Below are positions 1-11,613 of a stretch of 64,000 nucleotides of DNA, piece after piece (the stretch's first letter is position 1; the number at the start of each line of letters is the position of its first letter). The notes beneath the pieces are model-generated. The model worked only from the letters and a program-made list of their open reading frames with translations, made no database searches and was not told where the DNA came from. Source of the DNA: Actinomycetospora callitridis (lineage in GTDB: Bacteria > Actinomycetota > Actinomycetes > Mycobacteriales > Pseudonocardiaceae); the NCBI RefSeq assembly GCF_028737265.1, contig NZ_JAQZAK010000003.1:248001-312000 (forward strand), written 5' to 3'. The translations under genes and the position numbers were made by a program.

Positions 1-766
1 GCGGCAGCTCGTCCAGCAGGGCCTCCGGATCGGGCCGGAGACGGGCCGTGCGCTCGGGCGGTGCGGGCACCGGGACGCCCGGGCCGTGGAACCGGTCGAG
101 GAGGTCCTCGAGGGCCGTCGGCGTGCCCGCGCCCGCGTCCCGGCGGTCGCGCAGCGCCGCGAGCAGGGTCGCCCGGTCGCGCCCGCGCCAGCGCAGCAGC
201 GCGAACGGGTCGACGTCGAACTCCTCGGCCGCCAGGTAGGCGACGGCGGCGAGGTGCTTGCACGGCACCGACCAGTCGGGGCACGAGCAGTCCATCGGCA
301 GCTCGCCGGAACCCTGCGGGAAGAGCGAGAGGCCCACGCCGGCGAGGACGGCCTCGAGGTCGTCGGGCACCTCGCCGGCGAGCAGGGCCGCGGCGTACCA
401 GGAGTCGGCGGCCAGCGCGTCGAGCACGGCCTCCCAGGCCTCGTCGGCGAAGGGTCGCAGCGCGATGCGGGCGCGGTAGGGCTCGTCGCGGCTGCCCTGC
501 ACGGTCGCGGTGATCGCGCCGGGCTCGATCGCGAGGTCGACGACCTGACCGGCGCGGGCGTAGGTCTTGCCACGGTCGAGGCGCCCGCCCACGCCCAGCT
601 GCGTCAGCACGGCGAGGAAGCGCCCCGACCACCAGGACTCCCCGATCGCGCCCCGGCGGCTGCGGGCCACCAGGCCGTCCTCGACGGGCTTGCGCTTGCC
701 GTACTCGGCGTAGCTCTCGGGGAAGCGCTCCGAGAACCGCGGCCCGGAGCGCGTCTCACGCACCAT
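1..766 (-). CDS. SWIM zinc finger protein (C-terminus outside window)
   Basis: About 255 residues are visible and the frame runs off the left edge. The protein starts MVRETRSGPRF and carries a SWIM zinc-binding motif (DCSCPDW, then CKHLA; CxCxnCxH) near residue 160, followed by a helical stretch. SWIM proteins are known partners of SNF2 helicases, where the finger is thought to bind nucleic acid or protein. The ATG overlaps the end of the helicase gene by 11 nt, so the two are translationally coupled. The exact cellular role is unknown. Confidence 0.85.
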   Translation of the reverse strand, partial: MVRETRSGPRFSERFPESYAEYGKRKPVEDGLVARSRRGAIGESWWSGRFLAVLTQLGVGGRLDRGKTYARAGQVVDLAIEPGAITATVQGSRDEPYRARIALRPFADEAWEAVLDALAADSWYAAALLAGEVPDDLEAVLAGVGLSLFPQGSGELPMDCSCPDWSVPCKHLAAVAYLAAEEFDVDPFALLRWRGRDRATLLAALRDRRDAGAGTPTALEDLLDRFHGPGVPVPAPPERTARLRPDPEALLDELP

Positions 767-3700
767 CGTCGTCGTCCTCCTCCCCCGGCTCGGGCTCGTC
801 GGGCTCCGCGTCCAGGCTCAGCACCTTCGCGAGGTCGTCGGTGGACAGGTCGGCCAGCCAGTCCTCGCCGTCGCGCACCGCGAGGTCGGCCAGCGCGCGC
901 TTGCCGGCGACGAGGTCGTCGATGCGTTCCTCCAGCGTCCCCGCGGTGACGAGCTTGCGGACGCCGACGGTGCGCTTCTGCCCGATGCGGTAGGCCCGGT
1001 CGGTGGCCTGGTCCTCGACGGCGGGGTTCCACCAGCGGTCGAGGTGCACGACGTGCTGGGCGGCGGTGAGCGTGATCCCGGTGCCGCCGGCGCGCAGGGA
1101 GAGCAGGAACAACGACGGGCCCTCCTCGGACTGGAACCGCTCCACCATCGTGTCGCGAGCCTTCCGGCTCACCCCGCCGTGCAGCCACGCCACCTCGGTG
1201 TCGAAGCGGGCGGCCAGGTGCGGGGCGAGCATGTCCCCGAACGCCGCGTACTGCGTGAACAGCAGCGCCTTGTCCCCGGCGGCGAGGACCTCGGCGAGGA
1301 TCTCCTCGAGGCGCGCGATCTTCCCCGACCGCCGTCCGATCGGGGAGCCGTCGTGCAGCAGCAGCGCGGGGTGGTTGCAGACCTGCTTGAGCTTGGTCAT
1401 CGCCGCGAGCACCCGGCCGCGGCGCTCGATGCCCGGCTTCACGTCGTCGATCGTGTCGAGCATCTGGTCGACGACGACGCGGTAGAGCGAGGCCTGCTCG
1501 CCGGTCAGGCCGCAGCGTTCGATGGTCTCGATCTTGTCCGGCAGGTCGTCGACGACGGTCGGGTCGGTCTTGAGCCTGCGCAGCAGGAACGGTCGCGTGC
1601 GCCGGCGCAGGTCCTCGGCGACGTCGGTGCGGCCGTGGCGCTCGACGGGGACGGCGTAGCGCTCGCGGAACGCCGAGGCGGTGCCGAGCATGCCGGGGTT
1701 GACCGCGTCCATGATCGACCACAGCTCGGCGAGCCGGTTCTCGACGGGCGTGCCCGTGAGCGCGAGGCGGTGCTCGGCGTCGAGGCGGCGGACGGCCTTC
1801 GCGCCGCGCGAGCGGTTGTTCTTGACCATCTGGGCCTCGTCGAGCACGACACGGTGCCAGGCGACCCCGGCGAGGGCCTCGGAGTCGCGCACGAGCGTGC
1901 CGTAGGAGGTGACGACGAGGTCGGCGTCGGCGGCCGCCGCGGCGGGGTCGGTGCGCCCGGCGCCGTGGTGCACGGCCACGCGCAGGTCGGGGACGAAGCG
2001 CTCGGCCTCCCGGCGCCAGGTGGAGACCACCGAGGTGGGGCAGACGAGCAGGGTGGGGCCGGGTGCGTCGTCGATGCCGCGCTCGTGGCTCTCCAGGGCC
2101 AGGACCTGCAGCGTCTTGCCCAGGCCCATGTCGTCGGCGAGGACGCCGCCGAGGCCCAGGCGGGCGAGGAACGCGAGCCACGAGAGCCCGCGGCGCTGGT
2201 AGGGCCGCAGGGTGGCGTGCACGCCGGGCGGGTCGTCGAGCGGCTCGAGGGACGAGCCGCCCGCGAGGAGGTCGCCGAGCGCCCCGTCGAGGCGCAGCTC
2301 CTCCACCGGCAGCGGGGCGGGGACGTCGTCGGGGTGGGTGACGGCGAGGTGCAGGACGTCGCCGACGCTCGGGTGGTCGCGTCGCTCGGCGAGGAAGGCG
2401 AGGCCGTCGCGCAGGCGGTCGGGGTCGACGGCGACCCAGCGCCCCCGCAGGCGCACCAGCGGCGCCTTCGCCCGCACGAGGGCGTCCATCTCGTCGTCCG
2501 AGAGGGCCTCGCCGTCGACCGCGAGGCGCCAGGAGAAGTCGACGAGGTCGTCGCGGCGCAGCCGGGCGCTGGTGGTGACGACACCCTCGGGGCCCTCCGC
2601 CTGCCCGGCACCGACGAGCCCGAGACGCGCCGGCCCGCCGCGCCAGCCCGCGGGCAGCAGGACCCCGAAGCCGGCGCGGTCGAGGTCGGCGGCGACGTGG
2701 GCGAGGAAGTGGTGGGCGCCGGCGAGGTCGAGGTCCATGCCGGTGGGCCGCGGGGTGCGCAGCGCGTCGCCGATCTCGGGGTAGACGCGCGCGGCACGGC
2801 CGAGCTCGCCGAGCAGCAGGTCGGCGGGGTCGTCGAGCCAGCGGCGCAGGGCGGTGGGGTCGCGCCACACGGTGTCGGCGTCGACGGTGAGGCTGGGGTC
2901 CTGGGCCGACTGCAGGGCGAAGGTCAGCCGGAACACCGGCTCGGGATCCTCGACGGCGTGCCCGAGGTGGTCGACCACCACCTCGTCGAGCCGGAACGAC
3001 GCCCGCGCCGGGCCGGCGTGCGGCGCGCCGACGACGGCCCAGCGACGCAGGCCGGCGAGCAGCGAGGCGGGCGGGGACGTCGCGCCCAGCACGGGCTCGG
3101 CGCCCAGCGCGTGCGCCCAGTCCGGGGCCGACGCCAGCTCCTCGGTGCCCGTGATCCGGGCGCGCGCATGGGCGTCGACGGCCGCGGCGAGGGCGGCCTC
3201 GACGACGGCGGCCGCGGTCGGCGGGTCCTCGCCGGGCACGCGCTCGCACCGGCACACCGGGGGCAGCGCGGCGGCGAGGGTGTCCGCGGCGACGAGGTCG
3301 GGGCCCTGGAGCACGGGGTGCCAGACGAGGCCGTGCCCGTCGCCCGCCTCGTCCGGGGCGGGCAGCACGCGACCCCGGGCGATCAGGTCGGTGGCGAGCG
3401 CGTCGACGGCCCGCAGTGCCGCCACCGAGGGGCTCGCCCGGGTGCCGGCGGGGGCGACCGGCGGCGCCGCGCCGGGCGGGAGCTCGAGGACCGGGACCGA
3501 CCAGTCGGCCAGGACCGGGCCGCCGGGGCCGCCGGCGTGGTCCCGCGGTTCCTCGCGCTCGAGGTCGTCGGAGTCGCGCGGGGCGTCGGGGTCCGAGGGC
3601 AGGGCGAGCACCGCGACGCCGGCCGTCGCCGCGCCGCCGGTGCCCCACACCGCCGCCAGGCGCTCGGCCGGCACCGCGAAGGGGTGCGGGCGCGCACCGC

Positions 3701-3809
3701 GGCGCGCCCGGCTCGTGGTGCGCACCGGCCGCTCGGGGTCCTCGGCCCACAGACAGACGCCGCGCCCGGGCGACCACAGGGCGTGCAGCGCGAGCACGCC
3801 GTCGGTCAC
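756..3809 (-). CDS. SNF2-family DEAD/DEAH-box helicase
   Basis: A 1017-aa superfamily 2 ATPase of the bacterial Snf2/RapA type, which translocates on double-stranded DNA. The N-terminal ~450 residues are poorly conserved and resemble the SNF2-associated N-terminal region of bacterial homologues. The catalytic half has Walker A (DDMGLGKTLQ), a DEAQ Walker B box, LTGTPVEN, and the C-terminal motifs RAGGTGITLT and DRAYRIGQ. The GTG start (VTDGVLAL) overlaps the Rieske stop as GTGA, which favours it over longer frames. It forms a pair with the SWIM gene downstream. Its target is unknown; DNA repair or chromatin remodelling is likely. Confidence 0.92.
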   Translation of the reverse strand: MTDGVLALHALWSPGRGVCLWAEDPERPVRTTSRARRGARPHPFAVPAERLAAVWGTGGAATAGVAVLALPSDPDAPRDSDDLEREEPRDHAGGPGGPVLADWSVPVLELPPGAAPPVAPAGTRASPSVAALRAVDALATDLIARGRVLPAPDEAGDGHGLVWHPVLQGPDLVAADTLAAALPPVCRCERVPGEDPPTAAAVVEAALAAAVDAHARARITGTEELASAPDWAHALGAEPVLGATSPPASLLAGLRRWAVVGAPHAGPARASFRLDEVVVDHLGHAVEDPEPVFRLTFALQSAQDPSLTVDADTVWRDPTALRRWLDDPADLLLGELGRAARVYPEIGDALRTPRPTGMDLDLAGAHHFLAHVAADLDRAGFGVLLPAGWRGGPARLGLVGAGQAEGPEGVVTTSARLRRDDLVDFSWRLAVDGEALSDDEMDALVRAKAPLVRLRGRWVAVDPDRLRDGLAFLAERRDHPSVGDVLHLAVTHPDDVPAPLPVEELRLDGALGDLLAGGSSLEPLDDPPGVHATLRPYQRRGLSWLAFLARLGLGGVLADDMGLGKTLQVLALESHERGIDDAPGPTLLVCPTSVVSTWRREAERFVPDLRVAVHHGAGRTDPAAAAADADLVVTSYGTLVRDSEALAGVAWHRVVLDEAQMVKNNRSRGAKAVRRLDAEHRLALTGTPVENRLAELWSIMDAVNPGMLGTASAFRERYAVPVERHGRTDVAEDLRRRTRPFLLRRLKTDPTVVDDLPDKIETIERCGLTGEQASLYRVVVDQMLDTIDDVKPGIERRGRVLAAMTKLKQVCNHPALLLHDGSPIGRRSGKIARLEEILAEVLAAGDKALLFTQYAAFGDMLAPHLAARFDTEVAWLHGGVSRKARDTMVERFQSEEGPSLFLLSLRAGGTGITLTAAQHVVHLDRWWNPAVEDQATDRAYRIGQKRTVGVRKLVTAGTLEERIDDLVAGKRALADLAVRDGEDWLADLSTDDLAKVLSLDAEPDEPEPGEEDDDDGA

Positions 3810-4246
3810 ACCTGCACGGAGCCGTCGACGACGCGGACGGGGACCTCGGTGAGCCCGGTGGCGGCGGGTCCCTTGCGCAGCGCGCCGGTGGCGCCGTCGA
3901 ACTGGCTGAAGTGGTTCGGGCAGGTGATGACGCCGTTCTGGGGCGGGTCGACCGTGGTGCCCTGGTGCGGGCAGGAGGCGTCGAAGCCCTTGACCGTCCC
4001 GGCCGTGGGCTGGACGAGCAGGATCGTCTGCTCGCCCTTCGTGACGATCGTGCCGCCGCCCACCGGGACCTGGGCCAGCGGCGTGCCGCCGCCGGCCGTC
4101 GTCGGCCGGGGTGCCGCCTGTGTCGGGGTGCCGGGCTGGAACTCCCCGGCGTCCGAGGAGCACGCGGCCAGCGCGCCCGGCGCCGCGAGGGCGGCGGCGA
4201 GCCCGCAGAGGACCGTGCGGCGGTTGGGACCGGTGGTGGTGGACAC
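3806..4246 (-). CDS. Tat-exported Rieske [2Fe-2S] lipoprotein
   Basis: A 146-aa protein. A GGAGG lies five bases before the GTG chosen here, so the upstream in-frame ATG at 4258 is less likely. The N-terminus has a twin-arginine pair (PNRRTVL) followed by a hydrophobic stretch and a lipobox-like LAAC, predicting export and lipidation at Cys. The C-terminal half holds both Rieske motifs, CPHQG and CPNHF, giving the Cys2His2 ligands. Its redox partner is unknown. It overlaps the helicase start, but a functional link is not evident. Confidence 0.88.
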   Translation of the reverse strand: MSTTTGPNRRTVLCGLAAALAAPGALAACSSDAGEFQPGTPTQAAPRPTTAGGGTPLAQVPVGGGTIVTKGEQTILLVQPTAGTVKGFDASCPHQGTTVDPPQNGVITCPNHFSQFDGATGALRKGPAATGLTEVPVRVVDGSVQV

Positions 4247-4311
4247 CGAGACCTCCATGATCGTGGTGGTCCGTCCAGTCTGCCCGCCGCCCCCGTCACC
4301 GCCGGGTGAGG

Positions 4312-4363
4312 CCCTCCGTGAGTGATGTTCACGGCTATAGCCGGGAATTCCACTCACGGAGGG
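4312..4363 (-). terminator. Long hairpin after HAD gene
   Basis: Perfect 13-bp arms (4312-4324 and 4351-4363, CCCTCCGTGAGTG type) enclose a second imperfect stem, TTCaCGGC-TATA-GCCGgGAA. It starts 3 nt after the stop of the HAD gene, which suits a transcription terminator without a U-tract, as is common in high-GC actinomycetes. The core resembles the hairpin at 49499-49540. Confidence 0.7.
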
Positions 4364-4365
4364 AG

Positions 4366-5058
4366 TCAGGGGGTCGGCTCGTCGGGGAGGGCGAGGAGGC
4401 CCTCGACGACGTCCTCGAGCGTCGGGCCGGCGACGTGCGGGCGGGCGACGGCGTCGGGGATCCGGCCCTCCAGGCGCTCGCAGAACCCGCCGAGCAGGCC
4501 GGCGGCGATCGCGCCGTGCACGTCCCAGGAGTGGACGGCGACGAGGGCGGTGCGGGCGGGCGCGGTCGCGATCCGGTCGCACGCCCAGTGGTAGACCGCC
4601 GGCGGCGGCTTGAACTGCTTGAGCTCCGCGCAGGACATGACGTCGGTGAACAGGTCGCGGACGCCGCCGGCCTCCAGCGCGGCGCCGGCGACCTCGGCCG
4701 AGCCGTGCGTGAACCCGTAGGCGGGCACCCCGGCCTCGCCCAGGCGACGCAGGGCGGGCGCGACGTCGGGGTGCACGGGCAGCTCGCGGAACCCGTCGAG
4801 CACCGAGGCGACCTGGTCGTCGGTGAGGTCGCGCCCGCTCGTGCGCCGCAGCATGTCGGCGGCGACGGTGGCGAACGGCGGCGCCTCGCCGGCGAGCGTC
4901 ATCGCCATCCCCTGGTGCAGGAGGCGGGCGAAGAACAGCCACACCTCGTCCTCGGGACGGCCGAGCGCGGCGAAGCGCGGGCGCAGGCCCTCGAGCTGCA
5001 GGCATGTCTCGAAAAGGTCGAAGAGCACGACCTGGGGACGGCGGGCGGGTGCGGTCAT
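4366..5058 (-). CDS. HAD-superfamily hydrolase, haloacid dehalogenase type II-like
   Basis: A 230-aa protein with HAD motif I at VLFDLFETC (nucleophile Asp near residue 14), motif II at FTHGS, motif III Lys in KQFKPPP, and motif IV around VHSWDVHG, the pattern of L-2-haloacid dehalogenase-type HADs. Motif I has ET instead of the GT common in dehalogenases, so true dehalogenase activity is uncertain and it may be a small-molecule phosphatase. The start has GGAGGAG six bases upstream and overlaps the pyrD stop as ATGA. It is the last gene of the rib/pyrD unit. Confidence 0.85.
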   Translation of the reverse strand: MTAPARRPQVVLFDLFETCLQLEGLRPRFAALGRPEDEVWLFFARLLHQGMAMTLAGEAPPFATVAADMLRRTSGRDLTDDQVASVLDGFRELPVHPDVAPALRRLGEAGVPAYGFTHGSAEVAGAALEAGGVRDLFTDVMSCAELKQFKPPPAVYHWACDRIATAPARTALVAVHSWDVHGAIAAGLLGGFCERLEGRIPDAVARPHVAGPTLEDVVEGLLALPDEPTP

Positions 5059-6046
5059 GTGAGCTCCTCCAGCACGCGGCGGGGCCAGGCGGGGCCGCCG
5101 TAGACGAAGCCGGTGTAGGCCTGGACCAGCGTGGCGCCGGCGTCGAGACGGGCGCGGGCCTCGGCGCCCGAGTCGATCCCGCCGACCGAGACGAGGGTCA
5201 GTCGGTCCCCCACGCGCTCCCGCAGGCGCGCGAGCACCGCCCGCGCGGGCTCCACCAGCGGCGCGCCCGACAGCCCGCCGGAGCCCGCGGCGCTGACGAC
5301 GTCGGGCGGCGAGGCCAGGCCGGCGCGCGCGACCGTCGTGTTGGTCGCGACGATCCCGTCGAGGCCCTGGGCCACCGCGAGGTCGGCGACGGCGTCGACC
5401 CCGTCGTCGTCCAGGTCGGCGGTGATCTTCACGAGCAGCGGCGTCGCGCCGACCTCCGAGCGCACGGCCGCGAGCAGCGGCTCGAGGGCGTCGACGCCCT
5501 GCAGGTCGCGCAGGCCCGGGGTGTTCGGGGAGCTGACGTTGACCACCACGTAGTCGGCGTGCGGACCGAGGACCCGCGCGGAGTACCGGTAGTCGGCGAC
5601 GGCGTCGGTCGCGGTCTTGGAGCGCCCGATGTTGACCCCGACCACGGCCCCGGCGCCCCGCGCGCGCACGGCGGCCAGGCGGGCGGCGACGACGTCGGCG
5701 CCGGCGTTGTTGAAGCCCATCCGGTTGACCAGCGCCCGGTCGGCGGGCAGCCGGAAGAGCCGCGGCCGCGGGTTCCCGGGCTGCGGGCGGGCGGTCACCG
5801 TGCCGACCTCCACCGCCCCGAACCCCAGCCGTGCGAGCCCGCGCACGCCCTCGGCGTCCTTGTCGTAGCCCGCCGCGACCCCGAGCGGGTTGGCGAACTC
5901 GAGCCCCATGGCTTCGACCGGCGCGCCCGGACGACCCGCCTCGCCGAGCAGCGGCGTCGCCGCCCGCAGCGCCGTGACCCCGACCCGGTGGGTCAGCTCG
6001 GCGGGCACCCGGGTCGCGACGTGGCGGAAGAGCAGGTCGTACGGGT

Positions 6047-6050
<4 letters not shown>
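5055..6050 (-). CDS. pyrD: Dihydroorotate dehydrogenase (quinone), class 2
   Basis: A 331-aa flavoprotein that oxidises dihydroorotate to orotate at the membrane, passing electrons to quinone (fourth step of UMP synthesis). The N-terminal helical extension ([10 protein letters not shown]) marks class 2. Visible motifs are [37 protein letters not shown] with the catalytic Ser, KITADL, and the FMN-binding region SVGGI. The ATG overlaps the PH-domain gene stop. It is separated from the main pyr operon at 20294-28691. Confidence 0.96.
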
Positions 6051-8285
<2,235 letters not shown>

Positions 8286-8291
8286 GAACTC

Positions 8292-8921
8292 CTACTTCCC
8301 CTGCGATGTACCGGCCTGGAATCCCACGAGCCGCTCCACGTACTTGGCGACCACGTCGACCTCGAGGTTGACCGTGGAGCCCACGGTGCGCTCCCCCAGG
8401 GTCGTCTCCCGCAGCGTGGTCGGGATGAGCCCGACGGCGAACGAGTCGTCGTCGACCTCGGTCACGGTGAGGCTCACGCCGTCCACGGCGATCGAGCCCT
8501 TCTCGACGATGTAGCGGGTGAGGCCCGGTCCGCCACCCTCCTGGGCCGCGACCCGGAACCGCAGCGTCGTCCACTGCGCGTGCTCGGTGCGCTCGACGAC
8601 GGTGGCCGTGCCGTCGACGTGGCCCTGCATGATGTGCCCGCCCAGGCGGTCGCCCGCGGCCACGGCGCGCTCGAGGTTGACGCGCGTCCCGGCCGTCGCG
8701 CCCGCCAGGCTGGAGCGGCGCAGCGTCTCGCCCATGACGTCGACGCCGAACTCGTCCGAGGTCGGCTCGGTGACCGTGAGACACACGCCGTTGACGGCGA
8801 TGGAGTCGCCGGGGCGGGCGTCGGAGATCACCAGGGGGCCGCGCACGCGCAGGCGCGCCGCGTCGTCCTGTCCGACGACGCCGACGATCTCGCCGATCTC
8901 CTCGACGATCCCCGTGAACAC
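8292..8921 (-). CDS. ribE: Riboflavin synthase, alpha subunit
   Basis: A 209-aa protein built from two duplicated lumazine-binding barrels: repeat 1 has GDSIAVNGVCLTV, repeat 2 has GSIAVDGVSLTV. It dismutates two lumazines to riboflavin and the pyrimidinedione. MFTGIVEEIG at the N-terminus is the family start, here GTG with GAGGAG upstream. It is followed by ribBA after 6 nt. ribD is not between rpe and this gene, although it is found there in many relatives. Confidence 0.96.
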   Translation of the reverse strand: MFTGIVEEIGEIVGVVGQDDAARLRVRGPLVISDARPGDSIAVNGVCLTVTEPTSDEFGVDVMGETLRRSSLAGATAGTRVNLERAVAAGDRLGGHIMQGHVDGTATVVERTEHAQWTTLRFRVAAQEGGGPGLTRYIVEKGSIAVDGVSLTVTEVDDDSFAVGLIPTTLRETTLGERTVGSTVNLEVDVVAKYVERLVGFQAGTSQGK

Positions 8922-9017
8922 TGCGGTCTCCTCGCTGACTGGTCCGGACGACGCTGCCCGCCCGCCATCATCCTCACGACGTCGTCACCCGGCAGCACCA
9001 CCGTGGTGACTCCTCTC

Positions 9018-9701
9018 TCACCCCTCGTCGAGGTGATCGGACGCCGCGACGGCCTGCGCCCGCAGGGCGGCGACCGCGCGGCCCGGGTCCTCGGCGCCGT
9101 AGACCGCCGACCCTGCGACGAAGCAGTCGACGCCCGCCTCCGCGGCCTGCTCGATCGTGCTCGCGCTGATCCCGCCGTCGATCTCCACGAGGACGGTCAG
9201 GTGCCCGGTGTCGACCAGGCGCCGCGCCGTACGCACCTTGTCGAGCACCTCGGGCATGAAGCTCTGCCCGCCGAAGCCGGGCTCCACGCTCATGACGAGC
9301 AGGGTGTCGAAGTCGCGCAGGACCTCGACCCAGTCCTCGAGCGGGGTGCCGGGCTTGATCGACAGCCCGGCCAGGGCGCCCGCCGCCCGGATGTCGCGCG
9401 CGCACCCCCGGGGGTCGTGCGCGGCCTCCGCGTGCACGGTGACGTTGCGCGACCCGGCCTCGGCGTACCCGGGGGCCCACCGATCCGGGTTGTTGATCAT
9501 CAGGTGGCAGTCGAGCGGGATGGCGGTCGACCGTTCCAGCGCCTCGACCACGGGCAGCCCGAGGGTCAGGTTGGGCACGAAGTGCCCGTCCATCACGTCG
9601 ACGTGCAGCCAGTCCGCACCCGGGACCGCGGCCGCCTCCTCCGCGAGCCGCGCGAAGTCGGCGGAGAGGATGCTCGGGGCGATCATCGGGATGCGGGACA
9701 C
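9018..9701 (-). CDS. rpe: Ribulose-phosphate 3-epimerase
   Basis: A 227-aa TIM-barrel enzyme interconverting ribulose 5-phosphate and xylulose 5-phosphate (pentose phosphate pathway). Motifs: [22 protein letters not shown] with metal ligands, HLMI, and [10 protein letters not shown]. The start is uncertain: GTG 9701 ([10 protein letters not shown]) is chosen by family length; ATG 9686 and GTG 9734 are alternatives and none has a clear ribosome binding site. It lies upstream of the riboflavin genes, consistent with its product feeding ribBA. Confidence 0.95.
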   Translation of the reverse strand: MSRIPMIAPSILSADFARLAEEAAAVPGADWLHVDVMDGHFVPNLTLGLPVVEALERSTAIPLDCHLMINNPDRWAPGYAEAGSRNVTVHAEAAHDPRGCARDIRAAGALAGLSIKPGTPLEDWVEVLRDFDTLLVMSVEPGFGGQSFMPEVLDKVRTARRLVDTGHLTVLVEIDGGISASTIEQAAEAGVDCFVAGSAVYGAEDPGRAVAALRAQAVAASDHLDEG

Positions 9702-9738
9702 GTGACGGATGGTAGTGGCCCCGACGACGGTCACGGCG

Positions 9739-10029
9739 TCAGGCGGTCAGGAGCCCGGCGACCTGCCATCCGCCCACCCCGAGCCCGAGCACCCGGCGGA
9801 ACGGGTTCACTCCGCGGACCAGCTCGTCGAGCCCCCAGACGAGCAACGCGCCCCGTCCGACGAGGACCAGCGCCTCCGCGGTGGCGGGGTCGGGGACCAC
9901 GAGGCGGGCCACCAGGGCGAGCAGGAAGACCACCAGCGCGGGGTTCGGCCACTGCCCGACCACCCACGGCGCCGAGCCCGGCCCGCCCCGCGTGCGGTCG
10001 GCGAGCCACCAGTCGAGGACCGGTCTCAC
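9739..10029 (-). CDS. Small predicted membrane protein between rsmB and rpe
   Basis: A 96-aa protein starting [11 protein letters not shown] with a GTG that overlaps the rsmB stop (GTGA). It has two to three hydrophobic stretches ([32 protein letters not shown], then a weaker C-terminal one). Similar short membrane proteins are found next to rpe in actinobacteria. Function unknown. Longer in-frame extensions through rsmB are rejected as shadow frames. Confidence 0.7.
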   Translation of the reverse strand: MRPVLDWWLADRTRGGPGSAPWVVGQWPNPALVVFLLALVARLVVPDPATAEALVLVGRGALLVWGLDELVRGVNPFRRVLGLGVGGWQVAGLLTA

Positions 10030-11480
10030 CGCTTGCGCAGGACCGCGGCGTACATCGCGTCGGTGCCGTGGCGGTGCGGCCACAGCTGGAGGCCCGGCGC
10101 GCCGTCCGGCAGCGCCGTGTCCGGCACCTCCGGCAGCAGCCCCGGGGTGTCGAGCACCTCGGCCCCGGTCTCCGCCGCGACCGCGGCGACGACGGCGGCG
10201 GTCTCGTCGGGGTGCGGCGAACACGTCGCGTAGGTGACGACGCCGCCGGGACGCGTGCGCTCGAGGCCGGCGCGCAGGAGCTCGCGCTGCAGCGCCGTGA
10301 GCTCGGCGACGTCGTCGGGCTGCCGGCGCCACCGGGCCTCGGGACGCCGGCGCAGCGCGCCGAGACCCGTGCACGGGGCGTCGACGAGCACGCGGTCGTA
10401 GGCGGTCTCGGGCAGCGCGAGCTCCCGGGCGTCGCCGGTGTGGACCCGCACCGGCAGGCCCTCGGTCGCCTGCTCGACGAGCCGCGCACGGTGCGGGGCA
10501 CGGTCGACGGCGTCGAGGGTGCCGCCCTCGATCGCGACGAGCGCCCCGAGCATCACGGCCTTGCCGCCCGGCCCCGCGCACAGGTCGAGCCAGCGGGTGT
10601 CCTCCCCGTCCACCGGCGCACGGGTCGCCAGGAGCGCGACGAGCTGGCTGCCCTCGTCCTGGACCACGGCCAGGCCCTCGCGGACCGGGGCCAGGTCCCC
10701 GGGGTCGCCGCCCTCGGTGAGCAGGACGCCGTAGGGCGAGTAGGGCGACTCCTCGCCGCCGGTGATCGCGGCGAGCTCCTCGGCGGAGATCTCCCCGGGA
10801 CGGGCGGCGAGGTGCACGGCGGGGCGGGTGTCGTCGGCGGCGAGGGCGGCGGCCAGCTCCTCCTCACCTCCCAGGGCGCGCGCGAAGACCTCGGCGATCC
10901 ACCGCGGGTGCGCGTGGGTGAAGGCGAGCCGCCCCAGGTCGTCCGACGGCGCGAGCCGCTCGACCCACGCGGCCTCGTCGTGCTCGGCGACCTTGCGCAG
11001 CACGGCGTTGACGAAGCCCGTGGGCCGCGACCCGGCCCGGGCGCGCACCAGCTCCACGGCCGCGCCCACCGCGGCGTGCGGGGGGATGCGGGTGCGCAGC
11101 AGCTGCTGGGTGCCCAGCCGCAGGGTGTCGAGGACGACGCCGTCGAGCCCGTCGAGGGGGCGGTCGACGCAGGCACCGATCACGGCGTCGAGCAGGCCCT
11201 GGGCCCGGCAGGCGCCGTAGGCGAGCTCGGTGGCCAGCGCCGCGTCCCGCCCGGAGATCCGGCGCTCGCGCAGCAGGGAGGGCAGGACGAGGTTCGCGTA
11301 GGCGGCGTCCTCGCGCACGGCGCGCAGCGTGTCGAGGGCGGCCTCGCGGGCGGGGTCGCCGGTGGGCGGGCGGTTGGGGCCCTGGCGGCCACGGGGCGGC
11401 CCGCTGCGGCGCTTGTCGTCCCGCTTGCGGGGCCCGCGGCCCGAGCGGTGCCCACCGGGCGGGACGGAGCTGTCGGTCAT
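10026..11480 (-). CDS. rsmB: 16S rRNA m5C967 methyltransferase (RsmB/NOP family)
   Basis: A 484-aa protein. A basic, disordered N-terminus (~40 residues) precedes a NusB-like RNA-binding domain (to ~residue 180) and a SAM-dependent methyltransferase domain. The SAM site is DLCAGPGGKA. The two cysteines used in m5C chemistry are in DAPCTG and YATCSPHP. It methylates C967 of 16S rRNA. It lies downstream of fmt, the usual def-fmt-rsmB order, separated here by a 30-bp tandem repeat. Confidence 0.95.
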   Translation of the reverse strand: MTDSSVPPGGHRSGRGPRKRDDKRRSGPPRGRQGPNRPPTGDPAREAALDTLRAVREDAAYANLVLPSLLRERRISGRDAALATELAYGACRAQGLLDAVIGACVDRPLDGLDGVVLDTLRLGTQQLLRTRIPPHAAVGAAVELVRARAGSRPTGFVNAVLRKVAEHDEAAWVERLAPSDDLGRLAFTHAHPRWIAEVFARALGGEEELAAALAADDTRPAVHLAARPGEISAEELAAITGGEESPYSPYGVLLTEGGDPGDLAPVREGLAVVQDEGSQLVALLATRAPVDGEDTRWLDLCAGPGGKAVMLGALVAIEGGTLDAVDRAPHRARLVEQATEGLPVRVHTGDARELALPETAYDRVLVDAPCTGLGALRRRPEARWRRQPDDVAELTALQRELLRAGLERTRPGGVVTYATCSPHPDETAAVVAAVAAETGAEVLDTPGLLPEVPDTALPDGAPGLQLWPHRHGTDAMYAAVLRKR

Positions 11481-11490
11481 CGTGAGCCCG

Positions 11491-11600
11491 TCGCTTCGCT
11501 CGCCCCTGTGATGTACCCCGTCGCTTCGCTCGCCTCTGTGATGTACCCCGTCGCTTCGCTCGCCTCTGTGATGTACCCCGTCGCTTCGCTCGCCTCTGTG
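11491..11600. repeat. 30-bp tandem repeat, 3.7 copies, between fmt and rsmB
   Basis: Units begin at 11491, 11521, 11551 and 11581; the last is cut after 20 bases. Each reads TCGCTTCGCTCGCC, then (C/T)CTGTG, then ATGTACCCCG. Copies 2 and 3 are identical; copy 1 differs by one base. On the transcribed minus strand each unit has a GAGGCGAG followed by GCGAAGCGA. No spacers separate the units, so this is not a CRISPR. It fills almost the whole gap between the fmt stop and the rsmB start. Confidence 0.95.
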
Positions 11601-11613
11601 ACGACGTACCCGG

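Noticed and set aside
3806..4258. Upstream ATG as the start of the Rieske lipoprotein
   Set aside because: The ATG is part of the GGAGG ribosome binding site for the GTG four codons later.
8922..9017. FMN riboswitch upstream of ribE
   Set aside because: The conserved FMN motifs are not present in this 96-bp gap on the transcribed strand.
11491..11600. 30-bp repeats as a CRISPR array
   Set aside because: Units are head to tail with no spacers, and no cas genes are present.
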